Source: an uncultured Eubacteriales bacterium
GTDB lineage: Bacteria > Bacillota > Clostridia > Lachnospirales > Lachnospiraceae
Reading direction: 5' to 3'
Assembly (NCBI GenBank): GCA_900316715.1
Contig: ONEC01000003.1
Location: 1-50,443, forward strand
DNA length: 50,443 bases
Part shown: positions 16,259-24,497 of the stretch, one piece after another
Position numbering within the stretch: the stretch's first letter is position 1
Layout: every line of letters starts with the position of its first letter
Made by a program: the position numbers and the translations under genes
Notes under the pieces: model-generated
Database searches by the model: none
Told to the model about the DNA's origin: nothing
Seen by the model: the letters and a program-made list of their open reading frames with translations, nothing else

Positions 16259-18358
16259 ATGAGAGAAAAAACAGGGGAGGCAGTAAGGAGTCCTGAGTGT
16301 TTCTTTGCTGTTTTTCTTCTATTGATTGAGACAATATTTCATATAAGAAGATTTGGCGGTCTTTCCATAAACCTTTTTAACAAGGTTTATTTTGCTGTCG
16401 TTATAGCCCTTGTTTTAGGTTATGTAATCAGTCTGCTCCCGCGTAAGGCAGGAAAGATTGTTTCCGCTGTACTGGTTGTGATCCTGTCAATCTACTTCCT
16501 TGTTCAGCTGATATACAGCAGTGTATTTGCAAATTATTTTTCGCTGTCAGCTACAGGAGGAGTGGCGAATCAGGCATTGGACTATAAAAGCACCATAGCT
16601 GCAAGTGTGGTAAAAGAGATAATACCATTTTTACTTATAGCTGTGGTTATGACAGCTGCGCTTTTATACATTTTCAAATGGTCTGATTTTGAAAAACATG
16701 GTTTCACGACCTACATTGTTATGGCAGGCGTGATAATAACAGTGGGCTTTTATTACTTTATAATTCTCAGTGTTCAGGGAGATGATAAGAACTCGCCTTC
16801 AGCAATTCTAAAGAATTATTCATCGGTTGAAATGTCTGTCGAAAAGCTTGGTGTCACCGAGACCATGATCCGTGACGGAGTATATGCGGTCATGCATATT
16901 AATAAGAGTGACGGTGCTGATACTGATACAGGATTCGAGCATGAGGCTTATGTGGCATCTACAGAGGAACTGCCGGCAGAGGCTGGAACCGGTGCTGCGA
17001 CAGAGGAAGTGACTGAATCTCCATTGGCATCAGAGGCGGATGCGTCAGGCACGGAAGAAGAAACCGAACAGGAAGTCAAGATGTATTCAGCTCAGGTGCT
17101 TCCGGTAGATCTCGGCCGAATGAGCGAGATAACTACGAATGAGTCGGTTCTTAAGCTGAACAGTTATATCAATTCATCCACGCCTACATATACTAACGAT
17201 TATACAGGCATGTTTGAAGGATATAATCTGATATTCATTACAGCAGAAGGCTTTGATGGATATGTTATCGACAAAAAGAGAACGCCTGAGTTATATAAGA
17301 TGAGCCATAACGGCTTTGTATTCAAGAATTTCTATACACCGCTCTGGTATGGATCCACTCTGGGCGGTGAATATGCCAATCTTACAGGCCTTATGCCGAA
17401 GAATGGCGGTTATCTCAGTATGCAGATGGTTGGACAGCGTGGAAACACCATGCCATTTACACTGGGAAATGAATTAAAGAATCAGGGTTATAATGTTTAT
17501 GCCTATCATAATAACGGTTATACCTATTATGACAGGAACATTTCCAGACCATATTTCGGATACGAAAACTTTGTCGGAGTCGGAAACGGCCTTCCTTATG
17601 AGAAAACTCAGGGAGGCAGTATGATGTGGCCTCAGTCCGATGCATTTATGGAAGAAAGTACTTTCAGTGAATATGCATCTGAGGAGCCTTTCCATGTATA
17701 TTACATGACTGTAAGCGGACATCTGGAATATGATTTCGGTGGAAATGCAATGGCCAAGAAGAATGAGGATAAGGTTAAAGATCTGTATTATTCTCAGACC
17801 ACAAAGGCTTATATAGCATGTCAGCTTGAATTTGAGCTGATGATGGAAGAACTGAATGCAGATCTTGAGAAAGCAGGAATTGCTGATAAGACGCTCATAG
17901 TTATCTGCGGTGATCATATTCCGTATGACAACATGGAGATTCCTAATGAGCTGGCAGGAAGTTATCTGGACAGAACCTTCGAATGCTACAGGAATTCGCT
18001 TATTATATATTCTGCTTCAATGGAAGAGCCTATAAAGGTTGATAAGGTCTGCAGTTCGCTGGATATTCTTCCTACGGTGCTGAATCTTATGGGACTGCCG
18101 TATGATTCAAGAATGCTGGTCGGAAGAGATATAATGTCTGACAGTCCGGGACTTGTTATCATGCATGATGGAAGTTTTATCGCAGACGGCTTCAGATATA
18201 ATGCCTCAACCGGAGAGGTTATCTCCAGAGGCGGAAAAGTTTCGGATTCAGAACTTGAAAATCTTAAATCTACTGTATCAAACCGCTTTAGAATGGCAGA
18301 TGCCATATGTGAGCTGGATTATTATAAATATGTTGAACAACTCATGGAGGGAAATTAA
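16259..18358 (+). CDS. LTA synthase-like membrane sulfatase-fold enzyme (first copy)
   Basis: A 699-aa protein. The N-terminal 180 residues hold about five membrane helices. A Glu/Thr/Ala-rich linker (about 215-280) follows, then an extracellular alkaline-phosphatase/sulfatase-type domain. The catalytic pattern of LtaS is visible: metal-binding Glu in FITAEGFDGY, nucleophile Thr in GSTLGGEYANL, His in TVSGHLEYD, and the Asp-His pair in VICGDHIPYDN. The family transfers glycerol-phosphate or phosphoethanolamine onto envelope polymers or sugars; the exact substrate is not deducible. A second such enzyme is encoded at 22395-24437. The Lrp-type regulator starts 2 bp after its stop. Confidence 0.88.
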   Translation: MREKTGEAVRSPECFFAVFLLLIETIFHIRRFGGLSINLFNKVYFAVVIALVLGYVISLLPRKAGKIVSAVLVVILSIYFLVQLIYSSVFANYFSLSATGGVANQALDYKSTIAASVVKEIIPFLLIAVVMTAALLYIFKWSDFEKHGFTTYIVMAGVIITVGFYYFIILSVQGDDKNSPSAILKNYSSVEMSVEKLGVTETMIRDGVYAVMHINKSDGADTDTGFEHEAYVASTEELPAEAGTGAATEEVTESPLASEADASGTEEETEQEVKMYSAQVLPVDLGRMSEITTNESVLKLNSYINSSTPTYTNDYTGMFEGYNLIFITAEGFDGYVIDKKRTPELYKMSHNGFVFKNFYTPLWYGSTLGGEYANLTGLMPKNGGYLSMQMVGQRGNTMPFTLGNELKNQGYNVYAYHNNGYTYYDRNISRPYFGYENFVGVGNGLPYEKTQGGSMMWPQSDAFMEESTFSEYASEEPFHVYYMTVSGHLEYDFGGNAMAKKNEDKVKDLYYSQTTKAYIACQLEFELMMEELNADLEKAGIADKTLIVICGDHIPYDNMEIPNELAGSYLDRTFECYRNSLIIYSASMEEPIKVDKVCSSLDILPTVLNLMGLPYDSRMLVGRDIMSDSPGLVIMHDGSFIADGFRYNASTGEVISRGGKVSDSELENLKSTVSNRFRMADAICELDYYKYVEQLMEGN

Positions 18359-18360
18359 TC

Positions 18361-18807
18361 ATGGACAAGCTTGATAAGAAAATTCTTAAAGCTTTAAAAG
18401 CAAATGCAAGGCTTACGTCTTCAGCTATTAGTGAAGATGTGGGACTTTCCGTATCTGCTGTAATTGAGCGAATCAAGAAGATGGAGAATACGGGTCTTAT
18501 AAAGGGATACACTATCGATATCAATCAGGATATGATAGGAAACAATATGGTGGCTCTTATGGATGTAAGCCTTAAGCATCCTGATTATTACGCAGGATTT
18601 GAACAGCTTGTAAAGAGCAATAACAGTATTGCAGCTTGTTATTATCAGACAGGAGAGTTTGATTTTGTTCTGAGAATAGTAACTGATTCAACAGAAGGCC
18701 TTGATGAAGTATATAAGGTTGTAAAGGGATTTGAGGGTGTTGAAAAGACTGAAACCCACATAGTTCTCAGAACATTAAAAGAGGAAGGGGCTTTACTTCC
18801 GGACTAG
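18361..18807 (+). CDS. Lrp/AsnC family transcriptional regulator
   Basis: A 148-aa regulator. The N-terminal AsnC-type helix-turn-helix (about 4-50; LTSSAISEDVGLSVSAVIER) is followed by the RAM/ligand-binding ferredoxin-like domain (about 65-145). That domain contains CYYQTGEFDFVLRIV, the usual GxxD effector region. Such proteins sense amino acids or small metabolites. The start follows GGAGGGAAATTA, and the gene is translationally close to the LtaS-like gene. The effector and targets are unknown. Confidence 0.93.
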   Translation: MDKLDKKILKALKANARLTSSAISEDVGLSVSAVIERIKKMENTGLIKGYTIDINQDMIGNNMVALMDVSLKHPDYYAGFEQLVKSNNSIAACYYQTGEFDFVLRIVTDSTEGLDEVYKVVKGFEGVEKTETHIVLRTLKEEGALLPD

Positions 18808-18843
18808 ATAATAATCTGATATACAGATTTGCTTAAGATAATT

Positions 18844-18889
18844 AGAGAAGCCTTGATATGAGAGATCGTATCGGCTTCTCTTTTTTTTG
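18844..18889 (+). terminator. Terminator after the lrp-like gene
   Basis: AGAGAAGCC (18844-18852) pairs with GGCTTCTCT (18873-18881), the inner GATA/TATC extends the stem, and a run of T follows. Confidence 0.9.
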
Positions 18890-18891
18890 CA

Positions 18892-18980
18892 GTTCACGAC
18901 AGAATAACGTCCGTTTACGACAGAATTCTGCAATTCACACTCACACTACAATAAAATCACTATAACTATTAATCTATAAT
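18892..18980 (+). promoter_or_regulatory. Direct-repeat operator and activator-type promoter of the LRR/SLH surface protein
   Basis: GTTCACGACAGAAT (18892-18905) recurs as GTTTACGACAGAAT (18913-18926), 21 bp away. A weaker third copy, ATTCACACTCACAC, begins at 18933, 20 bp further. The last copy abuts a poor -35 (TAAAAT, 18952-18957) that is 17 bp from a perfect TATAAT (18975-18980). Direct repeats two helical turns apart beside a weak -35 suggest a transcription activator; LytTR-type regulators bind this way. The regulator is not identified. Confidence 0.55.
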
Positions 18981-19019
18981 CTATTATTATGCCGTTTTTG
19001 CGGCAAAGGGGAGGTAATG

Positions 19020-22000
19020 ATGTGGAAAAAAGGTTTTAAGTTTTCCAGGCTGGCTGCCGGCTTTATGACGGCGGCGATGATTCTTGGCAGTGGATCCGTT
19101 CCTGTTTTTGCTGATGATAGTGATGATCAGGCACCGGTAATCGTCTATGATGCCGAGGAAGAAGAGGAACGCGACGAGAAGGCAGAGGCCGCTAAAATGC
19201 TGGCTGAAAAGGAAGCAGAGTTTGATGCACAGGATCTTGCACCGATAAGACCTGTAAAGATCAATTCGTCAACATTTCCTGATCCAAACTTCAGAGCTTA
19301 TGTATCTGAGGCCTTCGACAGAAACAAGAATGGTACTCTTGATTCTGACGACATTATTTACGCTAGAAACATATGGGCTGATAACAGAAACATTAAATCA
19401 CTGAAGGGAATAGAGTACTTAACAGAGTTAAGAGGACTCTATGCTTCTCATAATCACTTAACAGAGCTTGATCTGAGTGGCAATCAGCTTATTACAGGTG
19501 TATGGGTTGCCTATAACGACTTTACATCGCTTGATTTTTCATCTACTCCGACACTTGAGTGGGTTTATTGCCATTATTGTCCTAATCTGAGGAGCCTTAA
19601 CGTTAAGGGTAATCCTGAGATGTCATATATTGAGGTTAATTCCAGCCCTATCGGAAGTATCGACCTCAGCAAGAATTCTAAACTGGAGCATCTTATGATC
19701 GGTGACTGCGGACTGACACAGCTTGATCTGAGTCATAATCCGAATATGCAGCATCTGGATGCTTTCAGAAATAATCTTACTAAACTTGATGTTACATGCT
19801 GTCCAAGAATGAAGAGACTTGATATATGGGATAACCCTAAGCTGGGTAGTATCGATGTTAGTAAATGTCCCGGACTGCAGTATTATAACTGCGCAAATAA
19901 TAACGCATCAAGCGTTGATGTAACACATAATCCTGAGCTTACAAAGCTTATCGTAAGCTATAATCAGAATCCTAAAACAGGATTCAAAGGATTAACATCC
20001 CTTGATGTTTCTCATAATCCAAAACTTGTATATCTGGATATCGGACGCAACAGTATCAGTAATCTGGATATATCTAAAAATACAGAGTTATATTATCTCA
20101 TGGTATTTACCAATCCTCTGAAAGAGATCAAAATCGGTAACTGCCGCCGTCTGCTTAAGGTTTATAAGGATGGTGTTAAGAAGGCTGAGCCAAATGTATG
20201 TCAGGGCCATTCCTGGACCATCGATTACGGCGGACAAACATCTACAGGTAACGATAATATATTCTGCCTTGTGGTTGATGATGCAACAAAGATCAACACA
20301 AATCCTATAGCAGGTGCACCTGAACCTGTTCGTAATACAATTAGACTTACAAGTACAAGCAATCTGATGACCCGTGAATCAGTAGTACAGGCTCTTTATC
20401 AGATGGCCGGAAAACCAAGTGTAAGCGGACTTACTACAAGATTCCATGATGTAAAACCGGGTGAGTCATATTATAACGCCATGCTTTGGGGTCAGAAGAT
20501 CGCAATGTGCATGGGCTATCCTGATGTATATGACGATAACTTTGGTGTTGGCGAGTTTATTACAAGAGAAGATCTCTGCTTCATGCTCATGAGATATTCT
20601 GAATATATGAATTATGAAAGATCCATTGACTTTGGCCGAAGCGATGATTTCATGGATTACTATGATGTAGATTACTATGCATGGGAAGCTGTATGCTGGG
20701 CATGTACATGGAATATCATGGTTGGTAAGGGTAATCCGAATGCACCTAAGTCAGAGAGAAAACTGGACCCTCTCGGAGCTGCAACCTTAGATGATTATAA
20801 GTTCATGGTCGCTAAGATGCTTGAGGTTAATAAGAAGGAAGACCTTCCAATGGTTGTTCCTAAGGCTGTTGAGGCTAAGCTTGTAAATCTTACAGTTTAT
20901 AACGGAGTAGATTATAAGCGTATATTTGATACAAAGTTCTATGCTGAGAAGTATCCTGATTTAAAGAATGCTTATGGATTCAATAATTTCCTTTATATCA
21001 AGCATTTCGTAGAGCATGGTATGGCTGAAGGACGTCAGGGTAGTTCAAACTTTGATGTGACCACATATAAGAATTTATATCCGGATCTTAGAAAGAACTT
21101 CGGAAATGACCTTAAGAAGTACTATATCCATTATATGAACCATGGTTACAAAGAAGGAAGAAGAGCAACAGGCGGTTCTGCCATCGTTAGTCCTTTAACA
21201 GTTTATAATGGCGTAGATTATAGTAAGGTTTATGACTTTAACTATTACATAAACAAATATTCTGACATGAAAAAGTACTTTGCAAATGATGATGTTGGAG
21301 CTATCAAGCACTTCGTAGAGCATGGTATGGCTGAAGGGCGTCAGGGTAAGGCTACATTTGAACTTGGTTCATATAAGAATTCAAGTCCTGATCTTAGAAA
21401 ACATTTTGGAAATGATAATAAGAAATACTATATCCACTATATGAATCATGGTTATGCAGAAGGCAGAAAGGCTGTAAATGTTACCAAGATGGTCAGCCCG
21501 ACTACTGTATATAATGGCGTGGATTACAGCAAGGTTTATGATTTCAACTTCTATATCAACAAGTATGCTGATATGAAGAAGTATTTTCAGTATGATGATG
21601 CAGGTGCGATAAAGCATTTTGTAGAGCATGGTATGGCTGAGGGGCGTCAGGGAAGCAGTGCATTTGATATTAATTCATATAAGAATGCATATCCTGATCT
21701 CAGAAAGAACTTCCTGAACAATAATACTAAGTATTATATCCACTATATTAATCATGGATATAAGGAGAAGAGAGTTGCAACAGGAGTAACTTCCATGAAG
21801 AATCCTGTTACAGTCTATGATGGTGTTGATTACAGCAGAGTTTATGACTTTAACTATTACATCAACAAATATCCTGATATGAAGAAGTATTTCCAGTATG
21901 ATGATGCAGGAGCATTAAAGCATTATGTATTGTACGGAATCAAGGAAGGACGTCAGGCAAGTGCAAACTTCAATCTTCAGGTTTACAGACAGAACTCACC

Positions 22001-22100
22001 TGACCTTCAGAAGTATTATGGCTTCGCAGCTCAGAATAACATTAAATATGTTACACATTATATCTATCATGGATATAAAGAGGGCAGAAAAGCTAAGTAA
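19020..22100 (+). CDS. Secreted surface protein: LRR, SLH-like and four 102-aa repeats
   Basis: A 1026-aa secreted protein. The ATG at 19020 is preferred over 19017, which is only two bases from AAGGGGAGG. The signal peptide probably cleaves after VFA (residue 31). A charged Glu/Ala linker follows, then one EF-hand-like loop (DRNKNGTLDSDD). Next come about ten irregular leucine-rich repeats (LTELDLSGN, SLDVSHNPKL, to about residue 385) and an SLH-like region around 430-610 (HDVKPGESYYNAM, FITREDLCFMLMRY). Four repeats from about residue 625 follow a FYxxxYxDL-Hxxx-GMAEGR pattern. SLH-type domains bind secondary wall polymers, so the protein is probably displayed on the wall; the repeats may bind a ligand or act as spacers. 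Confidence 0.85.
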   Translation: MWKKGFKFSRLAAGFMTAAMILGSGSVPVFADDSDDQAPVIVYDAEEEEERDEKAEAAKMLAEKEAEFDAQDLAPIRPVKINSSTFPDPNFRAYVSEAFDRNKNGTLDSDDIIYARNIWADNRNIKSLKGIEYLTELRGLYASHNHLTELDLSGNQLITGVWVAYNDFTSLDFSSTPTLEWVYCHYCPNLRSLNVKGNPEMSYIEVNSSPIGSIDLSKNSKLEHLMIGDCGLTQLDLSHNPNMQHLDAFRNNLTKLDVTCCPRMKRLDIWDNPKLGSIDVSKCPGLQYYNCANNNASSVDVTHNPELTKLIVSYNQNPKTGFKGLTSLDVSHNPKLVYLDIGRNSISNLDISKNTELYYLMVFTNPLKEIKIGNCRRLLKVYKDGVKKAEPNVCQGHSWTIDYGGQTSTGNDNIFCLVVDDATKINTNPIAGAPEPVRNTIRLTSTSNLMTRESVVQALYQMAGKPSVSGLTTRFHDVKPGESYYNAMLWGQKIAMCMGYPDVYDDNFGVGEFITREDLCFMLMRYSEYMNYERSIDFGRSDDFMDYYDVDYYAWEAVCWACTWNIMVGKGNPNAPKSERKLDPLGAATLDDYKFMVAKMLEVNKKEDLPMVVPKAVEAKLVNLTVYNGVDYKRIFDTKFYAEKYPDLKNAYGFNNFLYIKHFVEHGMAEGRQGSSNFDVTTYKNLYPDLRKNFGNDLKKYYIHYMNHGYKEGRRATGGSAIVSPLTVYNGVDYSKVYDFNYYINKYSDMKKYFANDDVGAIKHFVEHGMAEGRQGKATFELGSYKNSSPDLRKHFGNDNKKYYIHYMNHGYAEGRKAVNVTKMVSPTTVYNGVDYSKVYDFNFYINKYADMKKYFQYDDAGAIKHFVEHGMAEGRQGSSAFDINSYKNAYPDLRKNFLNNNTKYYIHYINHGYKEKRVATGVTSMKNPVTVYDGVDYSRVYDFNYYINKYPDMKKYFQYDDAGALKHYVLYGIKEGRQASANFNLQVYRQNSPDLQKYYGFAAQNNIKYVTHYIYHGYKEGRKAK
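20892..22097 (+). repeat. Four in-gene tandem repeats, period exactly 306 bp
   Basis: The codons for Thr-Val-Tyr-(Asn/Asp)-Gly-Val-Asp-Tyr recur at 20892, 21198, 21504 and 21810, exactly 306 bp (102 codons) apart. The last unit is slightly shorter. Each unit contains two related half-units ending in HGMAEGRQG and HGYKEGRRA-like motifs. The units differ at many synonymous sites, which suggests old duplication under selection on the protein. Confidence 0.9.
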
Positions 22101-22116
22101 TTAAATATAAAAAGAA

Positions 22117-22150
22117 AAGAGCAGATGATTGATGAATCTGCTCTTTTTTG
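22117..22150 (+). terminator. Bidirectional terminator between surface protein and tRNA-Gly
   Basis: AAGAGCAGAT (22117-22126) pairs with ATCTGCTCTT (22136-22145). A T-run follows on the + strand and an A-rich stretch precedes it, so it can serve the convergent tRNA as well. Confidence 0.85.
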
Positions 22151-22199
22151 ATATGAATATTAATTTTGAGTCTTAAATCTGATTTTAGACAAAAAAAGA

Positions 22200-22271
<72 letters not shown>

Positions 22272-22303
22272 ATTTCTGTGTGTTGTTCCTCACAACGGTG
22301 TAC

Positions 22304-22332
22304 ATATTATCACAACTAAAACGACTTGTCAA
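22304..22332 (-). promoter_or_regulatory. Promoter of tRNA-Gly
   Basis: On the minus strand, TTGACA (22332-22327), a 17-bp spacer and TAATAT (22309-22304) lie about 33 bp upstream of the tRNA 5-prime end. Confidence 0.7.
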
Positions 22333-22357
22333 ATAAAATTTTATAAAAATTGATTAA

Positions 22358-22386
22358 TTGAATCAAACTTTTTCTGGTGCTATAAT
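22358..22386 (+). promoter_or_regulatory. Promoter of the second LtaS-like gene
   Basis: TTGAAT (22358-22363), 17 bp, then TATAAT (22381-22386). The expected start point near 22393 is only about two bases before the start codon at 22395, so the mRNA may be leaderless. Confidence 0.7.
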
Positions 22387-22394
22387 TCCTTATT

Positions 22395-24437
22395 ATGAAA
22401 AGGGTATTGAAGAAGATAGGAGAAAAGATAAAACGTTCGTATGAACAGCCGCTTTGGAAGTGGGTTCTTTCCATATTTCTTATAGCTGTAATGCTGGAGT
22501 TTTTACTCGAAATTCTGGGAAGGCGTTCAATAGTGAAGGCTGTTCTTTTTGTGTGGCATAATCCACTTGTATATTTATATAATGTGTCGATATGCTTCTT
22601 CACGCTTTCAATATGTCTTCTTGTTCGAAGACGAGTCTTCCTTATGGGACTGGTTCTGGTCTGTTGGCTGACGGTGGGAATATGTAACTGCGTTGTCCTG
22701 GGATACAGGATAACCCCATTTTCCTTTATCGATATAACCATGATATCTGATGTATTCAGTATGATGGATATATACTTTAACAATTTTCAGCAGATCCTGA
22801 TATTTGGCGGATTGATAATTCTTGTAATTCTGATAGTGATTGCATTTATTACTATTCCAAGGATGAAGGGCAAGATTCATATCGTTAAAGCTTCCATAGT
22901 CGTTCTTGTGTCCTTTGTAATAGTATATGTCATGACTATCCTGGCAGTTAAGACAACTCTGATAGCTGATGAGTTTACAAATCTTGGTACGGCTTATAAG
23001 AACTATGGTTTTGTATACTGCTTCTCAAACAGTGTAGTAGATATCGGAATCAGTAAGCCTGAGAATTATAATAAGGCAAATGTTGATCAGGTGTTCCTCG
23101 AGACGGTTCAGCTGGATAAGGAGCATGTAAGAGCTAAGAAACCTGACATCATAATCCTTCAGCTGGAATCCTTTATCGATATAGGTCGTGTAAGGGGCGT
23201 AAATACCGATATTGAGTCCATACCGAACTTCAAGGCCTTTGAGGAGGAATATCCGTCAGGATGGCTTACAGTGCCTGCTATCGGCGCCGGTACAGCTAAC
23301 ACGGAATTCGAGATTATCACAGGTATGAAGTCAAAGCTCTTCGGAGCCGGTGAGTATCCGTATAAGACGGTGCTTACCACAACACCATGTGAAAGTATGG
23401 CTCAGGTGCTTAAACGCCGTTACAGCTACGGAACCCATGCCATACATAATAATAAAGCTAAGTTCTATTCCAGAGATATAAGCTATGCAAATCTTGGTTT
23501 TGAGACTTTCACATCGCTTGAGTATATGTATGATGTAAATCGTACCCAGACGGGATGGGCCAAGGACGATTGTCTGCCGGCTGAGATATTTAAGGCTCTT
23601 GACTCAGATGAGCAGCAGGATTTCATCCTCTGCATATCCGTTCAGGGACATGGAAGATATCCTACAAAGGAACTTAAGTGTGAGGAACATGTTAAGGTTA
23701 CGCTTGATTCCGGTGATCCTGAGCTTACAAATCAGTTTGGTTATTTCGTAAATCAGTGTTACGAGATGGATCAGATGATCCTTGAACTTAAGAACATGCT
23801 TGATGAAAGAGATAAGCCTTATGTGCTTGTTCTGTATGGAGATCACATCCCGGCTCTTACATTTGAAGAAGATCAGTTCGAGCGTGGAGAACAGAATCAG
23901 ACAGAATATGTAATAGTTAATAATATCGGGCTTGAAATGGAAGACCGAGATATATATACTTATGAGCTGTCGGACTATCTGATGAGTGCCCTCGGCATGA
24001 AGAGAGGAATTATGCAGAGATGCCATGAGGAGTATTTTGATCCTGAAATCGGAGACGACAGTGAATTCAAGGATGTAGCGAATCTCATACAGTATGATAT
24101 GCTTTACGGCGATAAGTACATCTTTGATCGTATCAGACCTTATGAAGCGACTGATATGAAATTAGGTATTGACGATATAGTGGTAGATGATGTAGAGTTT
24201 GATGACGCTACAGGAAATATCCTGGTAAGAGGTCAGAATTTCACACCATTCTCAAAGATCCTTATAAATGACGAGCGTACTGAGTCCTTCTATGTCGACC
24301 GCGAGACTCTGATGATTGTCGCGGAGGATGTGGCGCAGGAGCTTGTTCCGGGTGATGTTATAGAGGTTGCCCAGATTGATAAGGATAGGCATGAACTTAC
24401 AAGAACTCCGCCGTTTGTCTACGGAGGAGAAGAGTAG
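22395..24437 (+). CDS. LTA synthase-like membrane enzyme with extra C-terminal domain (second copy)
   Basis: A 680-aa protein. Five membrane helices occupy about residues 20-185, then an LtaS-type catalytic domain (about 247-540). It has the metal Glu in ILQLESF (258), a nucleophile Thr in GAGTANTEFEIITG (near 300), His in SVQGHGRYP and the Asp-His of LYGDHIPAL. A C-terminal beta-rich domain of about 85 residues (VEFDDATGNILVRGQNFTPF) resembles a TIG/IPT-like fold and is not part of the usual enzyme. No ribosome binding site precedes the ATG. It probably adds glycerol-phosphate-type groups to envelope glycans; the substrate is unknown. Confidence 0.87.
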   Translation: MKRVLKKIGEKIKRSYEQPLWKWVLSIFLIAVMLEFLLEILGRRSIVKAVLFVWHNPLVYLYNVSICFFTLSICLLVRRRVFLMGLVLVCWLTVGICNCVVLGYRITPFSFIDITMISDVFSMMDIYFNNFQQILIFGGLIILVILIVIAFITIPRMKGKIHIVKASIVVLVSFVIVYVMTILAVKTTLIADEFTNLGTAYKNYGFVYCFSNSVVDIGISKPENYNKANVDQVFLETVQLDKEHVRAKKPDIIILQLESFIDIGRVRGVNTDIESIPNFKAFEEEYPSGWLTVPAIGAGTANTEFEIITGMKSKLFGAGEYPYKTVLTTTPCESMAQVLKRRYSYGTHAIHNNKAKFYSRDISYANLGFETFTSLEYMYDVNRTQTGWAKDDCLPAEIFKALDSDEQQDFILCISVQGHGRYPTKELKCEEHVKVTLDSGDPELTNQFGYFVNQCYEMDQMILELKNMLDERDKPYVLVLYGDHIPALTFEEDQFERGEQNQTEYVIVNNIGLEMEDRDIYTYELSDYLMSALGMKRGIMQRCHEEYFDPEIGDDSEFKDVANLIQYDMLYGDKYIFDRIRPYEATDMKLGIDDIVVDDVEFDDATGNILVRGQNFTPFSKILINDERTESFYVDRETLMIVAEDVAQELVPGDVIEVAQIDKDRHELTRTPPFVYGGEE

Positions 24438-24497
24438 GACGTGCTTTAGATAAGTTAGGAAAATAATTTATATAAAGTTTTAGAAGAGGAAAAAGAG

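Noticed and set aside
19300-19360. DRNKNGTLDSDD in the LRR protein as a second dockerin
   Set aside because: There is only one calcium-type loop, it sits at the N-terminus and is followed directly by leucine-rich repeats; a dockerin needs two paired loops.
20892-22097. Regular repeats as a possible CRISPR array
   Set aside because: The 306-bp units are in frame inside one gene and diverge at synonymous sites; there are no short identical repeats with unique spacers.
22316-22783. A 155-codon minus-strand frame beside the tRNA-Gly promoter
   Set aside because: It overlaps the membrane region of the LtaS-like gene in antisense, and its composition mirrors that gene.
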